From Coriobacteriaceae bacterium (lineage in GTDB: Bacteria; Actinomycetota; Coriobacteriia; Coriobacteriales; UMGS124), in contig JAHZHK010000038.1 of the NCBI GenBank assembly GCA_019420325.1, positions 1 to 24,577 on the forward strand: 24,577 bases of DNA, in the 5' to 3' direction. Both the position numbers and the translations under genes were made by a program. Position 1 is the first letter of the stretch, and each line of letters starts with the position of its first letter. Shown in pieces: positions 15,553-23,798 of the stretch. The notes under the pieces were generated by a model. The model ran no database searches, was not told the DNA's origin, and worked only from the letters and a program-made list of their open reading frames with translations.

Positions 15553-16356
15553 TCAGTAGGCCAGTGACCGATGGGCTGCCAGAGTCGCCTTGGTGAGCCC
15601 ACAGAGCATGCCGTAGGGCATCACCTTGAAGGCAGCGCAGGCAAGCTTCATGTCGGGCGAAGTGACGACGCTGCCGCGGCCCATCTGCACGGCGTGGATG
15701 GCCTTGCGCACCACGTCGGCAACGTCTTCCGTACCAAAGAAGAAGCCCATGCCCTTAGCCTCGTCGGAGCCCGCGCCGTCCCAGAAGCCCGTGCGTATCG
15801 CCTTGGGGCACACTGCGCAGGCGTTGATGCCCGTGCCGCGCAGGTCCTCGTTGAGACCGTGCGTGAGATCGAGCACGAAGCGCTTCGTCGCTGCATACAG
15901 AGCCATGCCGGGCAGGGGCAAAAACGCCGCGATGGATGCCATGTTCACGATGCGAGAGCCCGGCGACATGTAGGGGAGGGCTGCCGAGGTGATGTCGGCA
16001 AGGGCCAGGCAGTTGAGCTCGACCATGCGGCGCACGGCCGAGCTGTCCATATCCTGATAGCCTCCAAACCATCCCGACCCTGCGCTGTTGACGAGCCAGA
16101 CGACGTTCACGCCCTGTGCTGCACGCTCCAGTTCCAGCGCCATTTCCAGCTGGCGCGGGGCGCTGGGGTCGGTCAGGTCGAGCGCAAAGGCACGCACGGG
16201 CGTGCGGGCCATCTCAGACAGTTGAGAGAGTCCCTCGGTGCTGCGCGCCACCGCCCAGATCTCGTCGATGGAGCCATACAGCATCTCGTCGAGCTGCCGT
16301 ACAAACTCGCGTCCCACGCCCGAGGTGGCCCCCGTCACAATCGCGACGTTCTTCAT
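15553..16356 (-). CDS. Short-chain dehydrogenase/reductase (SDR), NAD(P)-dependent
   Basis: The 267-residue protein is a classical SDR. The TGATSGVG coenzyme-binding loop is at residues 8-15, N-S-A-G (a variant of NNAG) at 90-93, Asn115 in the E-L-N helix, and the catalytic Ser141, Tyr154 and Lys158 (YAATK) are all present. A polar D-L beta-3 end (residues 60-61) follows the Rossmann core. The substrate cannot be told from sequence; relatives are annotated as DltE-like or general oxidoreductases. It starts 11 bp after the pgi stop with a strong G-rich ribosome site (AGGGGGG) and is the last gene of the operon, ending at the shared palindromic terminator. Its link with pgi or the hydrogenase maturation genes is positional only. 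Confidence 0.9.
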   Translation of the reverse strand: MKNVAIVTGATSGVGREFVRQLDEMLYGSIDEIWAVARSTEGLSQLSEMARTPVRAFALDLTDPSAPRQLEMALELERAAQGVNVVWLVNSAGSGWFGGYQDMDSSAVRRMVELNCLALADITSAALPYMSPGSRIVNMASIAAFLPLPGMALYAATKRFVLDLTHGLNEDLRGTGINACAVCPKAIRTGFWDGAGSDEAKGMGFFFGTEDVADVVRKAIHAVQMGRGSVVTSPDMKLACAAFKVMPYGMLCGLTKATLAAHRSLAY

Positions 16357-16367
16357 ACGGCGCCCCC

Positions 16368-18089
16368 CTACTTGCCCAAGGCGCGCTTGATGGCAATCCT
16401 CGTTCCGGCTTCCTCAAAGGCGTGCGCCAGCCTCCACAGGGTGTCGGCGTCGGTGTCGATCATGTGCAGGTGCAGTGCACGACGTCCCTTGGCCGAGAGC
16501 GTCTCCAGGTCGCCCTTGCTCTGCGCGACCTCGAGCTGGCCCAGGCTGTACTGGGTGTTGGGAACATGCAGGTCGTTGACCTCGTTGCCCGAAAGAATGA
16601 GGAAGAGGCCGGTGTTCTCGCCGCCCTTCTGGAGCTGGCCGGTCGAGTGAAGGTAGCGAGGGCCGATTTCAAGCGAGCAGGGCACCCTCAGATGGCGTGC
16701 GAGCGTGTGGCGGATGACTTCCATGGGGCCGCGGCGCTCGCCCGTGAAGGGAAGAAACGCGTTGACCGAGATCCAGCAGCCAGGCTCAACCAGGCTCATG
16801 AAGGCGTCGATCACCGAGTCCACGGAGCGCATCTGCGTGGGGTCGACGATGCCCGTCTGCGAGGCGAACTCGTCGGAGTACTCGGCGCACACCCAAGGCT
16901 CGGCCAGGCGATGCGTGCGGTCAGGCAAATGACCTGCGAGAATTGCTTTTGTGTTGGTCTTGGCGGCCTGCACGTCGGGCTGGTTGAAAGGCGGGACCTT
17001 CATGAGCCAGCCCATGAACGCGGTGGCGTACTCCCACAGCACAAAGTGGCGCCCGATGTCCATGGGGTCCTCGAGCATGTAGGAGCGCTGCGGCACGTTG
17101 GGCGAGAGCATAGAAGCCTCGCGGTCGAACGTGGAGTCGGCGTTGGTGTGGTACACCACCACGGGGTGCATGGGCTGATGGTGGTTGAGCAGGTTGACGT
17201 CGATCTCGATGTGAGGCACGACGCCCTTGCCGTCCTTGCCGAGGCTCTCTGCGATGAGCTGCTCCATCCACAGGCCGAAGACGCGCCCCGGCTGGGGCGA
17301 GATGTAGGTGAAGCAGTTGGCCGAGGCGGGGGAGAGGTTCGTGATGAGGAAGCTCGCCAGCTGAACGGCGGGGTTGTTCAGGCTGTCCTGGGAGCACATG
17401 CGCTCCATCTCGGCGGCGCGAGCCACCATGTCGCGCACGTCCAGACCGCACAAGGCCGCCGGTACCAGGCCGAAGACCGACAGTGCCGAGAAACGCCCAC
17501 CAACGGTGGGCTCGCCGAGGAACACGCCGCGGAAGGAGCGCTCACGGGCAAGCTTCTCCAGGTCGCTGCCCGGGTCGGTGATGGCCACGAAGTGCTTGCC
17601 GGCCTCCTGCTCACCGAGCTCGCGGACAACATCCTCCCAGATGACGTGATACAGCGAGAGCGTCTCGAGCGTGCCGCCCGACTTGCTTGACACGATGAAG
17701 ATGGCATGCGCGTAGTCCACACCGTGCAGGATCTGCCTCACGTACACGGGCGACAGGGAGTCGAGCGTGGAGAAGCGCACGTGGGGGTGCAGGGCAGCGC
17801 AGAGCTTTGTGATGGTCATGGGTGCCTGGGAGCTGCCGCCCTCGCCGAGAAGGCCCACGTAGTTGATGTCGTCGTCGGCCACGCCGCGGGCGAACTCCTC
17901 GATCTGCTCAATCGGGGTGGGGGGGTTGCTTGCCAGGTCGGTCCAACCCATGAAGTTGCGCGCACTGTCCAGGGCAACATCGCTGAAGTCATACAGGGTG
18001 CTGTCCTTGATGTGCATGCGGGAGGGCACATGCTCTGCCACGAGTTTCTCGGCAGGGCACGGCGCTTGTGTGATGTTTTTGCGAGTCAC
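16368..18089 (-). CDS. pgi: Glucose-6-phosphate isomerase, transaldolase-PGI-fusion type without the transaldolase part
   Basis: The 573-residue protein carries the two SIS-type sugar isomerase halves of phosphoglucose isomerase. Visible motifs are GEGGSSQAP near residue 100, SSKSGGTLET near 155, AITDPGSDLEKLA near 195 and HSTGQLQKGGENTG near 515. These patterns match the PGI portion of actinobacterial bifunctional transaldolase/PGI proteins more than E. coli Pgi, but no transaldolase domain precedes it. It should interconvert glucose 6-phosphate and fructose 6-phosphate. The start is GTG 18089, preceded by GGAGAG at 7 nt; the frame stays open further upstream into the hypE 3' end, but no ribosome site is seen there. 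It lies 67 bp after hypE, a larger gap than elsewhere in the operon. A TATACA (18134-18129) in that gap is a weak candidate for an internal promoter. Confidence 0.92.
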   Translation of the reverse strand: MTRKNITQAPCPAEKLVAEHVPSRMHIKDSTLYDFSDVALDSARNFMGWTDLASNPPTPIEQIEEFARGVADDDINYVGLLGEGGSSQAPMTITKLCAALHPHVRFSTLDSLSPVYVRQILHGVDYAHAIFIVSSKSGGTLETLSLYHVIWEDVVRELGEQEAGKHFVAITDPGSDLEKLARERSFRGVFLGEPTVGGRFSALSVFGLVPAALCGLDVRDMVARAAEMERMCSQDSLNNPAVQLASFLITNLSPASANCFTYISPQPGRVFGLWMEQLIAESLGKDGKGVVPHIEIDVNLLNHHQPMHPVVVYHTNADSTFDREASMLSPNVPQRSYMLEDPMDIGRHFVLWEYATAFMGWLMKVPPFNQPDVQAAKTNTKAILAGHLPDRTHRLAEPWVCAEYSDEFASQTGIVDPTQMRSVDSVIDAFMSLVEPGCWISVNAFLPFTGERRGPMEVIRHTLARHLRVPCSLEIGPRYLHSTGQLQKGGENTGLFLILSGNEVNDLHVPNTQYSLGQLEVAQSKGDLETLSAKGRRALHLHMIDTDADTLWRLAHAFEEAGTRIAIKRALGK

Positions 18090-18156
18090 GGCAGACTCTC
18101 CAATCAAGGTCGTCGAACATGGCCTCGGTGTATACGGGCCAGACGTGAGTGAAATG

Positions 18157-19179
18157 CTAGCAGATGCGAGGGAGCTGCTCTCCCACAAGCATGTCAAGAA
18201 TGCGTGTGGAGCCAAACGCGGTCTTCAGGCGAACGGTGTGACCGCCCTCGCAGGCGGGCTCGCAGACCTCGCCGATAATCGCGGCGTTCTCGCCATAGCG
18301 GCTTGCGCGCATGGCGGCAAGTGCGGCGTCAGCCTCGTCGGCGGGCACAACGGCCACCATCTTGCCCTCGTTGGCTACCTGGAATACGTCGTAGCCGAGC
18401 ATCTCGCAGGCGCCGCGCACCTCGTCGCGCACAGGCACGTCGTCCTCGGCCACCATGATGTCCACGCCGCTGGCCTCGGCGAACTCGTTGAGCGTGGAGG
18501 CCAGGCCGCCGCGCGTGGGATCGCGGAAGGCGCGCGTGTGAGGCGCTGCCTCAAGCACGGCGGCGATGAGGTGGTTGAGCGGCGCCGCGTCGGTGGTAAG
18601 GGTGGTGGAGAAGGCAAGGCCCTCGCGCTGCGAGACGATGCAGATGCCGTGGTCGCCCAGGGTGCCGGAGACGAGCACCTTGTCGCCGGGCTTGCAGTTG
18701 CGCCCCGACAGGTTGACGCCGGCCGGCGCGAGGCCCACGCCTGCGGTGTTGATGAACACACCGTCGGCATGGCCACGCTCGACGACCTTCGTGTCGCCGG
18801 TCACGATGGACACGCCCGCCTCGGCGGCAGTCTGTGCCATCGTGCGCACAATCTGGCGCAGCTTGTCCATGGGATAGCCTTCTTCGAGCACGAAGCCGCA
18901 GGAGAGGTACTTCACCTGTGCGCCCGAGGTGGCCACGTCGTTGACCGTGCCGCACACGGCAAGGCGGCCGATGTCTCCACCGGGGAAGAACTGCGGCGTC
19001 ACCACGAACGAGTCGGTGCTCATGGCGATGCGCTCGCCTCCCAGGGGCACGACGCCCGCGTCGTCGCCGGGAAGGGCGGCCTCGTCGGAGAACTCGTCAA
19101 GGAACAGGTCGTCGATGAGGCGCTTCATCATCGCGCCGCCCGAACCATGACCCAGACGTACCTCGGTGTCTTTCTGCAT
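18157..19179 (-). CDS. hypE: Hydrogenase maturation protein HypE (carbamoyl dehydratase)
   Basis: HypE receives a carbamoyl group from HypF on its C-terminal cysteine and dehydrates it with ATP to a thiocyanate, the source of the cyanide ligands of the NiFe-hydrogenase iron. The 340-residue protein has the family's usual length. It starts with the glycine-rich L-G-H-G-S-G-G-A segment, has the ATP-binding D-D-A-G and S-T-D-S-F-V-V motifs, N-D-V-A-T-S-G-A, the D-P-T-R-G-G-L-A segment, and ends exactly in P-R-I-C (Cys340), the essential tail. It follows hypD by 51 bp, with a modest GAAAGG site 12 nt before the ATG. All catalytic elements look intact. Confidence 0.97.
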   Translation of the reverse strand: MQKDTEVRLGHGSGGAMMKRLIDDLFLDEFSDEAALPGDDAGVVPLGGERIAMSTDSFVVTPQFFPGGDIGRLAVCGTVNDVATSGAQVKYLSCGFVLEEGYPMDKLRQIVRTMAQTAAEAGVSIVTGDTKVVERGHADGVFINTAGVGLAPAGVNLSGRNCKPGDKVLVSGTLGDHGICIVSQREGLAFSTTLTTDAAPLNHLIAAVLEAAPHTRAFRDPTRGGLASTLNEFAEASGVDIMVAEDDVPVRDEVRGACEMLGYDVFQVANEGKMVAVVPADEADAALAAMRASRYGENAAIIGEVCEPACEGGHTVRLKTAFGSTRILDMLVGEQLPRIC

Positions 19180-19230
19180 GTCGCTTGGATGCCTTTCTCG
19201 TAAGATGCGGCCGCGGTCTGACCTGGCCGA

Positions 19231-20319
19231 TTAGTTGTGTTCGCGGTACCTGTAGTACGCCGCGCACGAGCCCTCGCTGGAGACCATGCACGGGCCCGTG
19301 GGCTGCTCAGGGTTGCAGACGCGGCCGAACAGGGGGCACTGGTCGGGCGTGATGATGCCGCGCAGCACGTCGCCGCAGCGGCAGCCGCGTGTCTCGCGGG
19401 TGGGTTCGACCTCGGGGGAGAAGGCCTTCATCGCGTCGTGCGCCGCATAGGCGCCCTTGAGGCGCAAACCGCTCATGGGGATGGGGCCCAGGCCGCGCCA
19501 CACGGCGTCGCAGGGCTCGAAGACGTCCTCGATGACCTTCTGGGCCGCCAGGTTGCCGCAGTCGTCGACACCGCGCCCGTAGGCGTTTTCGATGCGCGGG
19601 GTGCCCTCGGCCACCATGGCCACCAGGCGTGCCACGCCCGAGAGAATGTCCACCGGCTCGAAGCCCGTGACCACGCCGGGTATCTTGAAGTCGCGCGCAA
19701 GGAACTCGTAGGGTGCCAGGCCGGTCACGGTGGAGACGTGGCCGGGCAGGATGAAGCCGTCCACACGCGTGTCGGGGTCGTTGGCGATGGCGGCCAGCGC
19801 CGGCGCCGTGGACTTGTGCGCGCAGTACAGGTAGAAGTTGGACAGGCCCTCTTCGCAGGCCATCTGCACGGCCGAGCCCACCACGGGCGTCGTGGTCTCA
19901 AAGCCCACCCCGATGAAGATGACCGGGCGCGTGGGGTTCTTGCGCGCGATGTCGAGTGCGTCGAGGGGGCCGTACACAACGCGCACGTCGGCGCCCTGGG
20001 CCTTCTCGGCGCCTAGCGTGGTGGTGCTGCCGGGCACGCGGATCATGTCGCCGAACGTCGCGACGATGGCGTCGGGCACGCGTGCCATGGCGATGGCGCA
20101 GTCGATGTCGTGGTTGGACGTCACGCACACCGGGCATCCCGGGCCGGAGAGGAGCTTGAGCCCTTCGGGCATGGCGCTGCGCAGGCCGTAGCGCCCGATG
20201 CTCACCGTGTGGGTGCCGCAGACCTCCATGAGGTTGATGGTGCGGCCCTTGCAAATCTTGCCGATGAGCTCGATGAGCTCATGGGCGAGTTTGGGGTCGC
20301 GGAACTGCTTGAGGTCCAT
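19231..20319 (-). CDS. hypD: Hydrogenase maturation protein HypD ([4Fe-4S] scaffold)
   Basis: HypD, with HypC, holds the Fe(CN)2CO unit while it is assembled for NiFe hydrogenases. The 362 residues contain all hallmark motifs: EVCGTHT with Cys34 and His37, LLSGPGCPVCVT with Cys62 and Cys65, F-I-G-V-G-F-E-T-T, and a C-terminal cysteine array. That array is Cys313, Cys315, Cys328, Cys335, Cys344 and Cys352 in CRCGDVLRG...PLFGRVC...GPCMVSSEGSC and carries the [4Fe-4S] cluster and redox thiols. It begins 9 bp after hypC and precedes hypE, the common hypCDE order. Confidence 0.97.
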   Translation of the reverse strand: MDLKQFRDPKLAHELIELIGKICKGRTINLMEVCGTHTVSIGRYGLRSAMPEGLKLLSGPGCPVCVTSNHDIDCAIAMARVPDAIVATFGDMIRVPGSTTTLGAEKAQGADVRVVYGPLDALDIARKNPTRPVIFIGVGFETTTPVVGSAVQMACEEGLSNFYLYCAHKSTAPALAAIANDPDTRVDGFILPGHVSTVTGLAPYEFLARDFKIPGVVTGFEPVDILSGVARLVAMVAEGTPRIENAYGRGVDDCGNLAAQKVIEDVFEPCDAVWRGLGPIPMSGLRLKGAYAAHDAMKAFSPEVEPTRETRGCRCGDVLRGIITPDQCPLFGRVCNPEQPTGPCMVSSEGSCAAYYRYREHN

Positions 20320-20328
20320 GTGGGTCTC

Positions 20329-20604
20329 CTAGGCGCACGTGGCGCAGGAATCCTGCGCCTCATCGGGGGTGGGCATCTCGTCGCCAAGAAGGTCGGGCAT
20401 TTCCTCGAGCAATGCGAGCGTCTCGCGGGCGTCTTGCTCTTCGATGCGCTGGATGGCAAAACCTGCGTGCACGAGCACGAAGTCGCCCACCTTGGCGTCG
20501 GGCACGAGGCGCACTGAGCAGGGCCTCGTTACGCCCATGACGCTGACCTGGGCCATGCCATTGTCGTCCAGGGAGGTGATTTGAGAGGGAACTGCCAGGC
20601 ACAT
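20329..20604 (-). CDS. hypC: Hydrogenase maturation chaperone HypC/HybG family
   Basis: The 91-residue protein begins M-C-L-A-V-P, the diagnostic HypC start with Cys2, which binds the iron precursor with HypD and the hydrogenase large subunit. The small beta-barrel core runs to about residue 60 and includes V-G-D-F-V-L-V-H-A-G-F-A-I. An acidic helical tail (about 57-85) follows and ends in D-S-C-A-T-C-A, two extra cysteines (Cys87, Cys90) that I do not recall as a family feature. The gene starts 4 bp after the hypF stop, so translation is probably coupled. Confidence 0.96.
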   Translation of the reverse strand: MCLAVPSQITSLDDNGMAQVSVMGVTRPCSVRLVPDAKVGDFVLVHAGFAIQRIEEQDARETLALLEEMPDLLGDEMPTPDEAQDSCATCA

Positions 20605-20608
20605 GGTG

Positions 20609-23077
20609 CTACTCCTGTTCGTTTGCTTGATTGAGAATGGCAGATGCCATGCGGGCGCGGGCCACCGCGGCCTGCCCGTAGGAGATGCCGCCGTCGTTGA
20701 GGGGCAGGCTGGTGGGCAGGTACACCTTGAGGTGTGCCGCCTCCAGGCAGCGCTTCACCAGCTCGCATACGATGCGGTTGGAGAAGACGCCGCCGCCCAG
20801 GGCCGCCTTGGTGAGGCCTGCGGCATGAGCGACGCCTGCGGCGACGTCGGCTACGCTCGCGGCAAAGCCCTCGTGGAAGCGTCTGGCCAGGACCTGCGCG
20901 CCAACGCCTGCCTCCAGGTCTTCCAGAAGGTTGGCGAGCATTGCGCCGGGGTCGAGCACAAGCGACTCGTCCTGCTCGCCGTGGCTGTCGGCCTCGTTGG
21001 CGTGGCGAACGGTGAGTCTATAGCGTGTGACCTCGTCGGGCGTGCAGGACGGGGCGTGCGAGGCCGCCGCCTCGAGCAGGCATGCCGGCTCGCCGTCGTA
21101 GCCGGCCACGTCCACAAGGCCCAGGATGGCGGCAATCGCGTCGAACAGCCTGCCTGCCGAGCTCGTCAGGGGGCAGTTGAGGTCGCGGGCGATCATCTGA
21201 AGCACGACCGGTCCCTCGATACCCATTTTGTTGGCCAGGTTGTGGGCGCAGGCGCTGTCACCAAGGCCTGCCTGGGCAAGCAGCGCGTAGGCGTTGCGTA
21301 GGGGCTTACGCACGGCGGCGGCGCCTCCGGGCAGGGGCCAGTAGGCGATGTGGGCCGCGCGGGTGAAGTCGACCTGATCGCACACCATGACTTCGCCGCC
21401 CCAGATGCGCCCATCGGGGCCGTAGCCGGTGCCGTCGAGGGCGACGCCCACCACATGGTCCCACACGCCTGCCTGCGCCAGTGTCGAGGCAATGTGGGCA
21501 TGGTGGTGCTGCACCTCGCACAAGGGCAGGCCCTCCTTGTCGGCCAGGTCGCGGGCCCATTTGCTCGAGAGGTACTCGGGATGCATGTCGCAGGTCAGGA
21601 CCTTGGGAGCAAGGCCGAAGAGCCCCTCGTACTTGCTGAGCGTGCGGCGCCAGGCGTCGAACGAGTCGGCGTTCTCCAAATCGCCCAGGTGCTGGCTGAC
21701 GAAGGCCTCCTCGCCGCGCGTGAGGCAGAAGGTCGCCTTCTGCTCGGGGCCGCAGGCAAGCACACAGGGCAGGCTTGCGCCGTTCGGGTCGATGCCGGGT
21801 GGGTTGGGGAGCTTTACGGGCGTGGGGGCGATGCCACGGGCGCGGCGCACGACTTGCGTGCGGCCACCCTCCACGCGCACGACAGAGTCATCGTAGCGAG
21901 CCAGGATGGGGCGGTTGTTGCCCAGCCAGGCGTCGGCCACGTCGATGAGGCGCGACACGGCCACCTGGTCGTCGCAGATGATGGGCTCGTCGGCGAGGTT
22001 GCCGCTCGTCATCACCAGAGGCGTCCCCACGGCGCGCAGCAGCAGGTGCTGCAGGGGTGTGTAGGGAAGCATGGCGCCCAGCTCGGGCAGGTCGCCCGCC
22101 ACGCTCGGCGCAATCGCCAGATTCTGCGGCACGCACGCCGTATCCTTGCGGCGCAGCAGCACGATGGGGGTGCGGGGGCTTATGAGCTGGGCGCGTTCGG
22201 CGTCGCTTACCTCGCACACTTGGCGCAGGGCGTTGAGGTCGGCAAACATCACGGCCAGCGGCTTGGTGGGACGGTGCTTGCGCTCGCGCAGCTGTCGCAC
22301 GGCATCCTCGTTACGCGCGTCGCAGGCCAAATGGAAGCCTCCCAGGCCTTTGACGGCCACGATGCCGCCGTCTTGGAGCATCTGGGCCGCTCGGGCGATG
22401 ATGTCGTCCGACGATGCGAGGTTGCTTCCGCGCAGCACGCATCCCGGTTCTTCGGCGGTGCGCCAGGTGAGCTGCGGTCCGCAGGCGAAGCATGCGTCGG
22501 GCTGGGCATGGAAGCGCCTGTCGGCCGGGTCTGCGTACTCATGGGCGCACGCCGGACACATCGCAAAGCACGCCATTGACGTGCGAGGACGGTCGTAGGG
22601 GAGCTCGTCGATGATGGTGAAACGAGGACCGCAGTTGGTGCAGTTGATAAACGGGTAGTGGTACCTGCGGTTTTCTGGATCAAAAAGCTCACGTAGGCAG
22701 TCGGGGCACGTGGCGATGTCGGGGCTTACGAGCGTCGTGAGGTCCTCTTGGGCCGAGCTCTCCACAATGCGAAAGTCGCTGCCCGGCACGCCGCCCGCCA
22801 TCCGCAGCTCCTCATGGGAGCCGGCAGGCGCGATGTGGCCGTCGTCGAGGGAGTCGACGTGCACGGTGTCCACACGTGCGGCTGCCGGGTGTTGGGTGGA
22901 GAGGGTGAGCACAAAGCGGTCGAGTGCCGCGGGGTCGCCTTTTGCCTCGATGTGCACGCCGTCGCTGGAGTTCTTCACCCAACCGGCGAGTCCCAGCGAG
23001 GTGGCGAGCTTCCATACGAAGGGGCGATAGCCCACGCCCTGCACGATGCCGCTCACATGTACGTGTATCCGCGCCAC
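20609..23077 (-). CDS. hypF: Carbamoyltransferase HypF
   Basis: HypF converts carbamoyl phosphate and ATP to carbamoyl-adenylate and passes the carbamoyl group to HypE. The 822 residues show every domain in order. An acylphosphatase-like domain comes first (VQGVGYRPFVWKLA at 12-25). Two zinc fingers follow (Cys124/127/146/149 and Cys174/177/196/199), then a YrdC-like domain (about 215-400, with LGGFHLACDA and KPLAVMF). The last is a Kae1-like domain with the HHHAH metal-binding cluster near 522 and VALDGTGYGPDG near 550. The start is GTG 23077, one base after the nikR stop, with a GGGGG stretch as ribosome site inside the end of nikR, so translation is probably coupled. Length is at the upper end for the family because of a longer linker (about 75-100) after the acylphosphatase domain. 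Confidence 0.97.
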   Translation of the reverse strand: MARIHVHVSGIVQGVGYRPFVWKLATSLGLAGWVKNSSDGVHIEAKGDPAALDRFVLTLSTQHPAAARVDTVHVDSLDDGHIAPAGSHEELRMAGGVPGSDFRIVESSAQEDLTTLVSPDIATCPDCLRELFDPENRRYHYPFINCTNCGPRFTIIDELPYDRPRTSMACFAMCPACAHEYADPADRRFHAQPDACFACGPQLTWRTAEEPGCVLRGSNLASSDDIIARAAQMLQDGGIVAVKGLGGFHLACDARNEDAVRQLRERKHRPTKPLAVMFADLNALRQVCEVSDAERAQLISPRTPIVLLRRKDTACVPQNLAIAPSVAGDLPELGAMLPYTPLQHLLLRAVGTPLVMTSGNLADEPIICDDQVAVSRLIDVADAWLGNNRPILARYDDSVVRVEGGRTQVVRRARGIAPTPVKLPNPPGIDPNGASLPCVLACGPEQKATFCLTRGEEAFVSQHLGDLENADSFDAWRRTLSKYEGLFGLAPKVLTCDMHPEYLSSKWARDLADKEGLPLCEVQHHHAHIASTLAQAGVWDHVVGVALDGTGYGPDGRIWGGEVMVCDQVDFTRAAHIAYWPLPGGAAAVRKPLRNAYALLAQAGLGDSACAHNLANKMGIEGPVVLQMIARDLNCPLTSSAGRLFDAIAAILGLVDVAGYDGEPACLLEAAASHAPSCTPDEVTRYRLTVRHANEADSHGEQDESLVLDPGAMLANLLEDLEAGVGAQVLARRFHEGFAASVADVAAGVAHAAGLTKAALGGGVFSNRIVCELVKRCLEAAHLKVYLPTSLPLNDGGISYGQAAVARARMASAILNQANEQE

Positions 23078-23078
23078 G

Positions 23079-23507
23079 CTAGCCCCCGATCCTCGACAGG
23101 GTCGCCACCACGGTCAGCTTGCAGTGCGAGACCCCCTTGATGCCGGCGAGGCAGTCGGAGAGCTCCTTCACCTTGTAGCCCAGGCCGCGCACGGCGATGG
23201 TTTCCATGCAACCGCCCTGCTCAAGATGGACATGCGTGGAGGAGACGACCTCGTCGGGGTAGTTGGACTCCACGCTGGCAATCTTGGATATGAGCTCGGG
23301 GACGCGCAGGTCGTACACGAGCGTGATGGAGCCCACGACTGGCGCCGCCGGGTCTTCGAGCTCCTCATTGACCAGGGCATCGCGTATGAGGTTGCGGATT
23401 GCCTCGGAACGGTTCACCAAAAGGCCGCGCTGGGCGGTGTAGCGGTCGAACTCGTCGAGGAGCAGTGCTGGCATGGCGACGCTGAAGCGTACGAGGTCGC
23501 TAGACAT
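23079..23507 (-). CDS. nikR: NikR-family nickel-responsive regulator, lacking one canonical nickel ligand
   Basis: The 142-residue protein has an N-terminal ribbon-helix-helix DNA-binding domain (about 4-48, with N-R-S-E-A-I-R) and a C-terminal ACT-type regulatory domain. E. coli NikR binds high-affinity Ni through His87, His89 and Cys95 of one subunit and His76 of its neighbour. Here His92, His94 and Cys100 (THVHLEQGGC) are kept, but the His76 position, 11 residues before the first His, is Ser81 (V-E-S-N-Y), so the fourth ligand is missing or supplied elsewhere. It is first in the hyp operon, with GGAGG 8 nt before the ATG, so it likely regulates its own operon and perhaps the divergent ferredoxin. 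Response to another metal is possible. Confidence 0.92.
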   Translation of the reverse strand: MSSDLVRFSVAMPALLLDEFDRYTAQRGLLVNRSEAIRNLIRDALVNEELEDPAAPVVGSITLVYDLRVPELISKIASVESNYPDEVVSSTHVHLEQGGCMETIAVRGLGYKVKELSDCLAGIKGVSHCKLTVVATLSRIGG

Positions 23508-23561
23508 GTCTTGATCCTCCGTTGATAGCTCATCGCGGGCAGAGAGTGAAAAAGCCGCGCC

Positions 23562-23570
23562 ATCGTAGCA
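23562..23570 (-). promoter_or_regulatory. Candidate extended -10 promoter for nikR-hyp operon
   Basis: Read on the minus strand, TGC-TACGAT forms an extended -10 about 55 bp before the nikR start. The -35 region is poor. The rest of the 291-bp nikR-ferredoxin intergenic region holds an imperfect GC-rich hairpin (23591-23613), a 36-bp dyad and the ferredoxin promoter. Confidence 0.4.
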
Positions 23571-23657
23571 CTATCCTTTGTAGGCGAGGTGGGGTTCTCG
23601 ATACCCGAGCCCCCCGTACAAAAAAGTCTTCATGCCACTCGCCGTGAATTTTTGTGG

Positions 23658-23693
23658 GGTACTTGTGCATGGGAAGAATCATGCTACCCTACC
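23658..23693. promoter_or_regulatory. 36-bp imperfect dyad, candidate NikR (or other) operator
   Basis: Left arm GGTACTTGTGCATG (23658-23671) and right arm CATGCTACCCTACC (23680-23693) are inverted copies matching at 9 of 14 positions (GGTA-N5-GCATG), separated by 8 nt. It lies between divergent nikR and the ferredoxin gene and overlaps the latter's predicted promoter. A two-half-site dyad is what NikR tetramers bind, but the bases differ from the E. coli GTATGA sites, so the binder is inferred. Confidence 0.45.
23663..23690 (+). promoter_or_regulatory. Candidate promoter of the first ferredoxin gene
   Basis: TTGTGC (23663-23668), a 16-bp spacer and TACCCT (23685-23690) with an extended TGC immediately before it. 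It would give a leader of about 100 nt to the start at 23799. It is fully embedded in the 36-bp dyad, so a bound regulator would block it. Confidence 0.45.
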
Positions 23694-23798
23694 CGCCGTT
23701 GACGGCTGCGATGTATGGAGGCACCGCAGTCGGGAATACGGGCTACCGTGTTCGGAAAGTATTTGCGGGCCCTGTGCCCGTTGAGAGAGGAGAGACCC

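Noticed and set aside
16116..17690. Plus-strand open frame (524 codons) opposite pgi, and others at 15571-16650, 17863-19203 and 21350-22579 opposite the SDR, hypE and hypF genes
   Set aside because: The minus strand carries unmistakable conserved enzymes there; the plus frames are antisense shadows of the same codon bias.
16368..18089. Bifunctional transaldolase/glucose-6-phosphate isomerase
   Set aside because: Motif style fits the PGI half of that fusion, but the upstream sequence is hypE and no transaldolase domain precedes the PGI part.
23591..23613. GC-rich hairpin (GGGG-TT-CTCG around ATACC) upstream of nikR
   Set aside because: It is imperfect, lies upstream of the predicted nikR transcript start and has no T-tract in the right orientation, so I cannot assign terminator or operator function.
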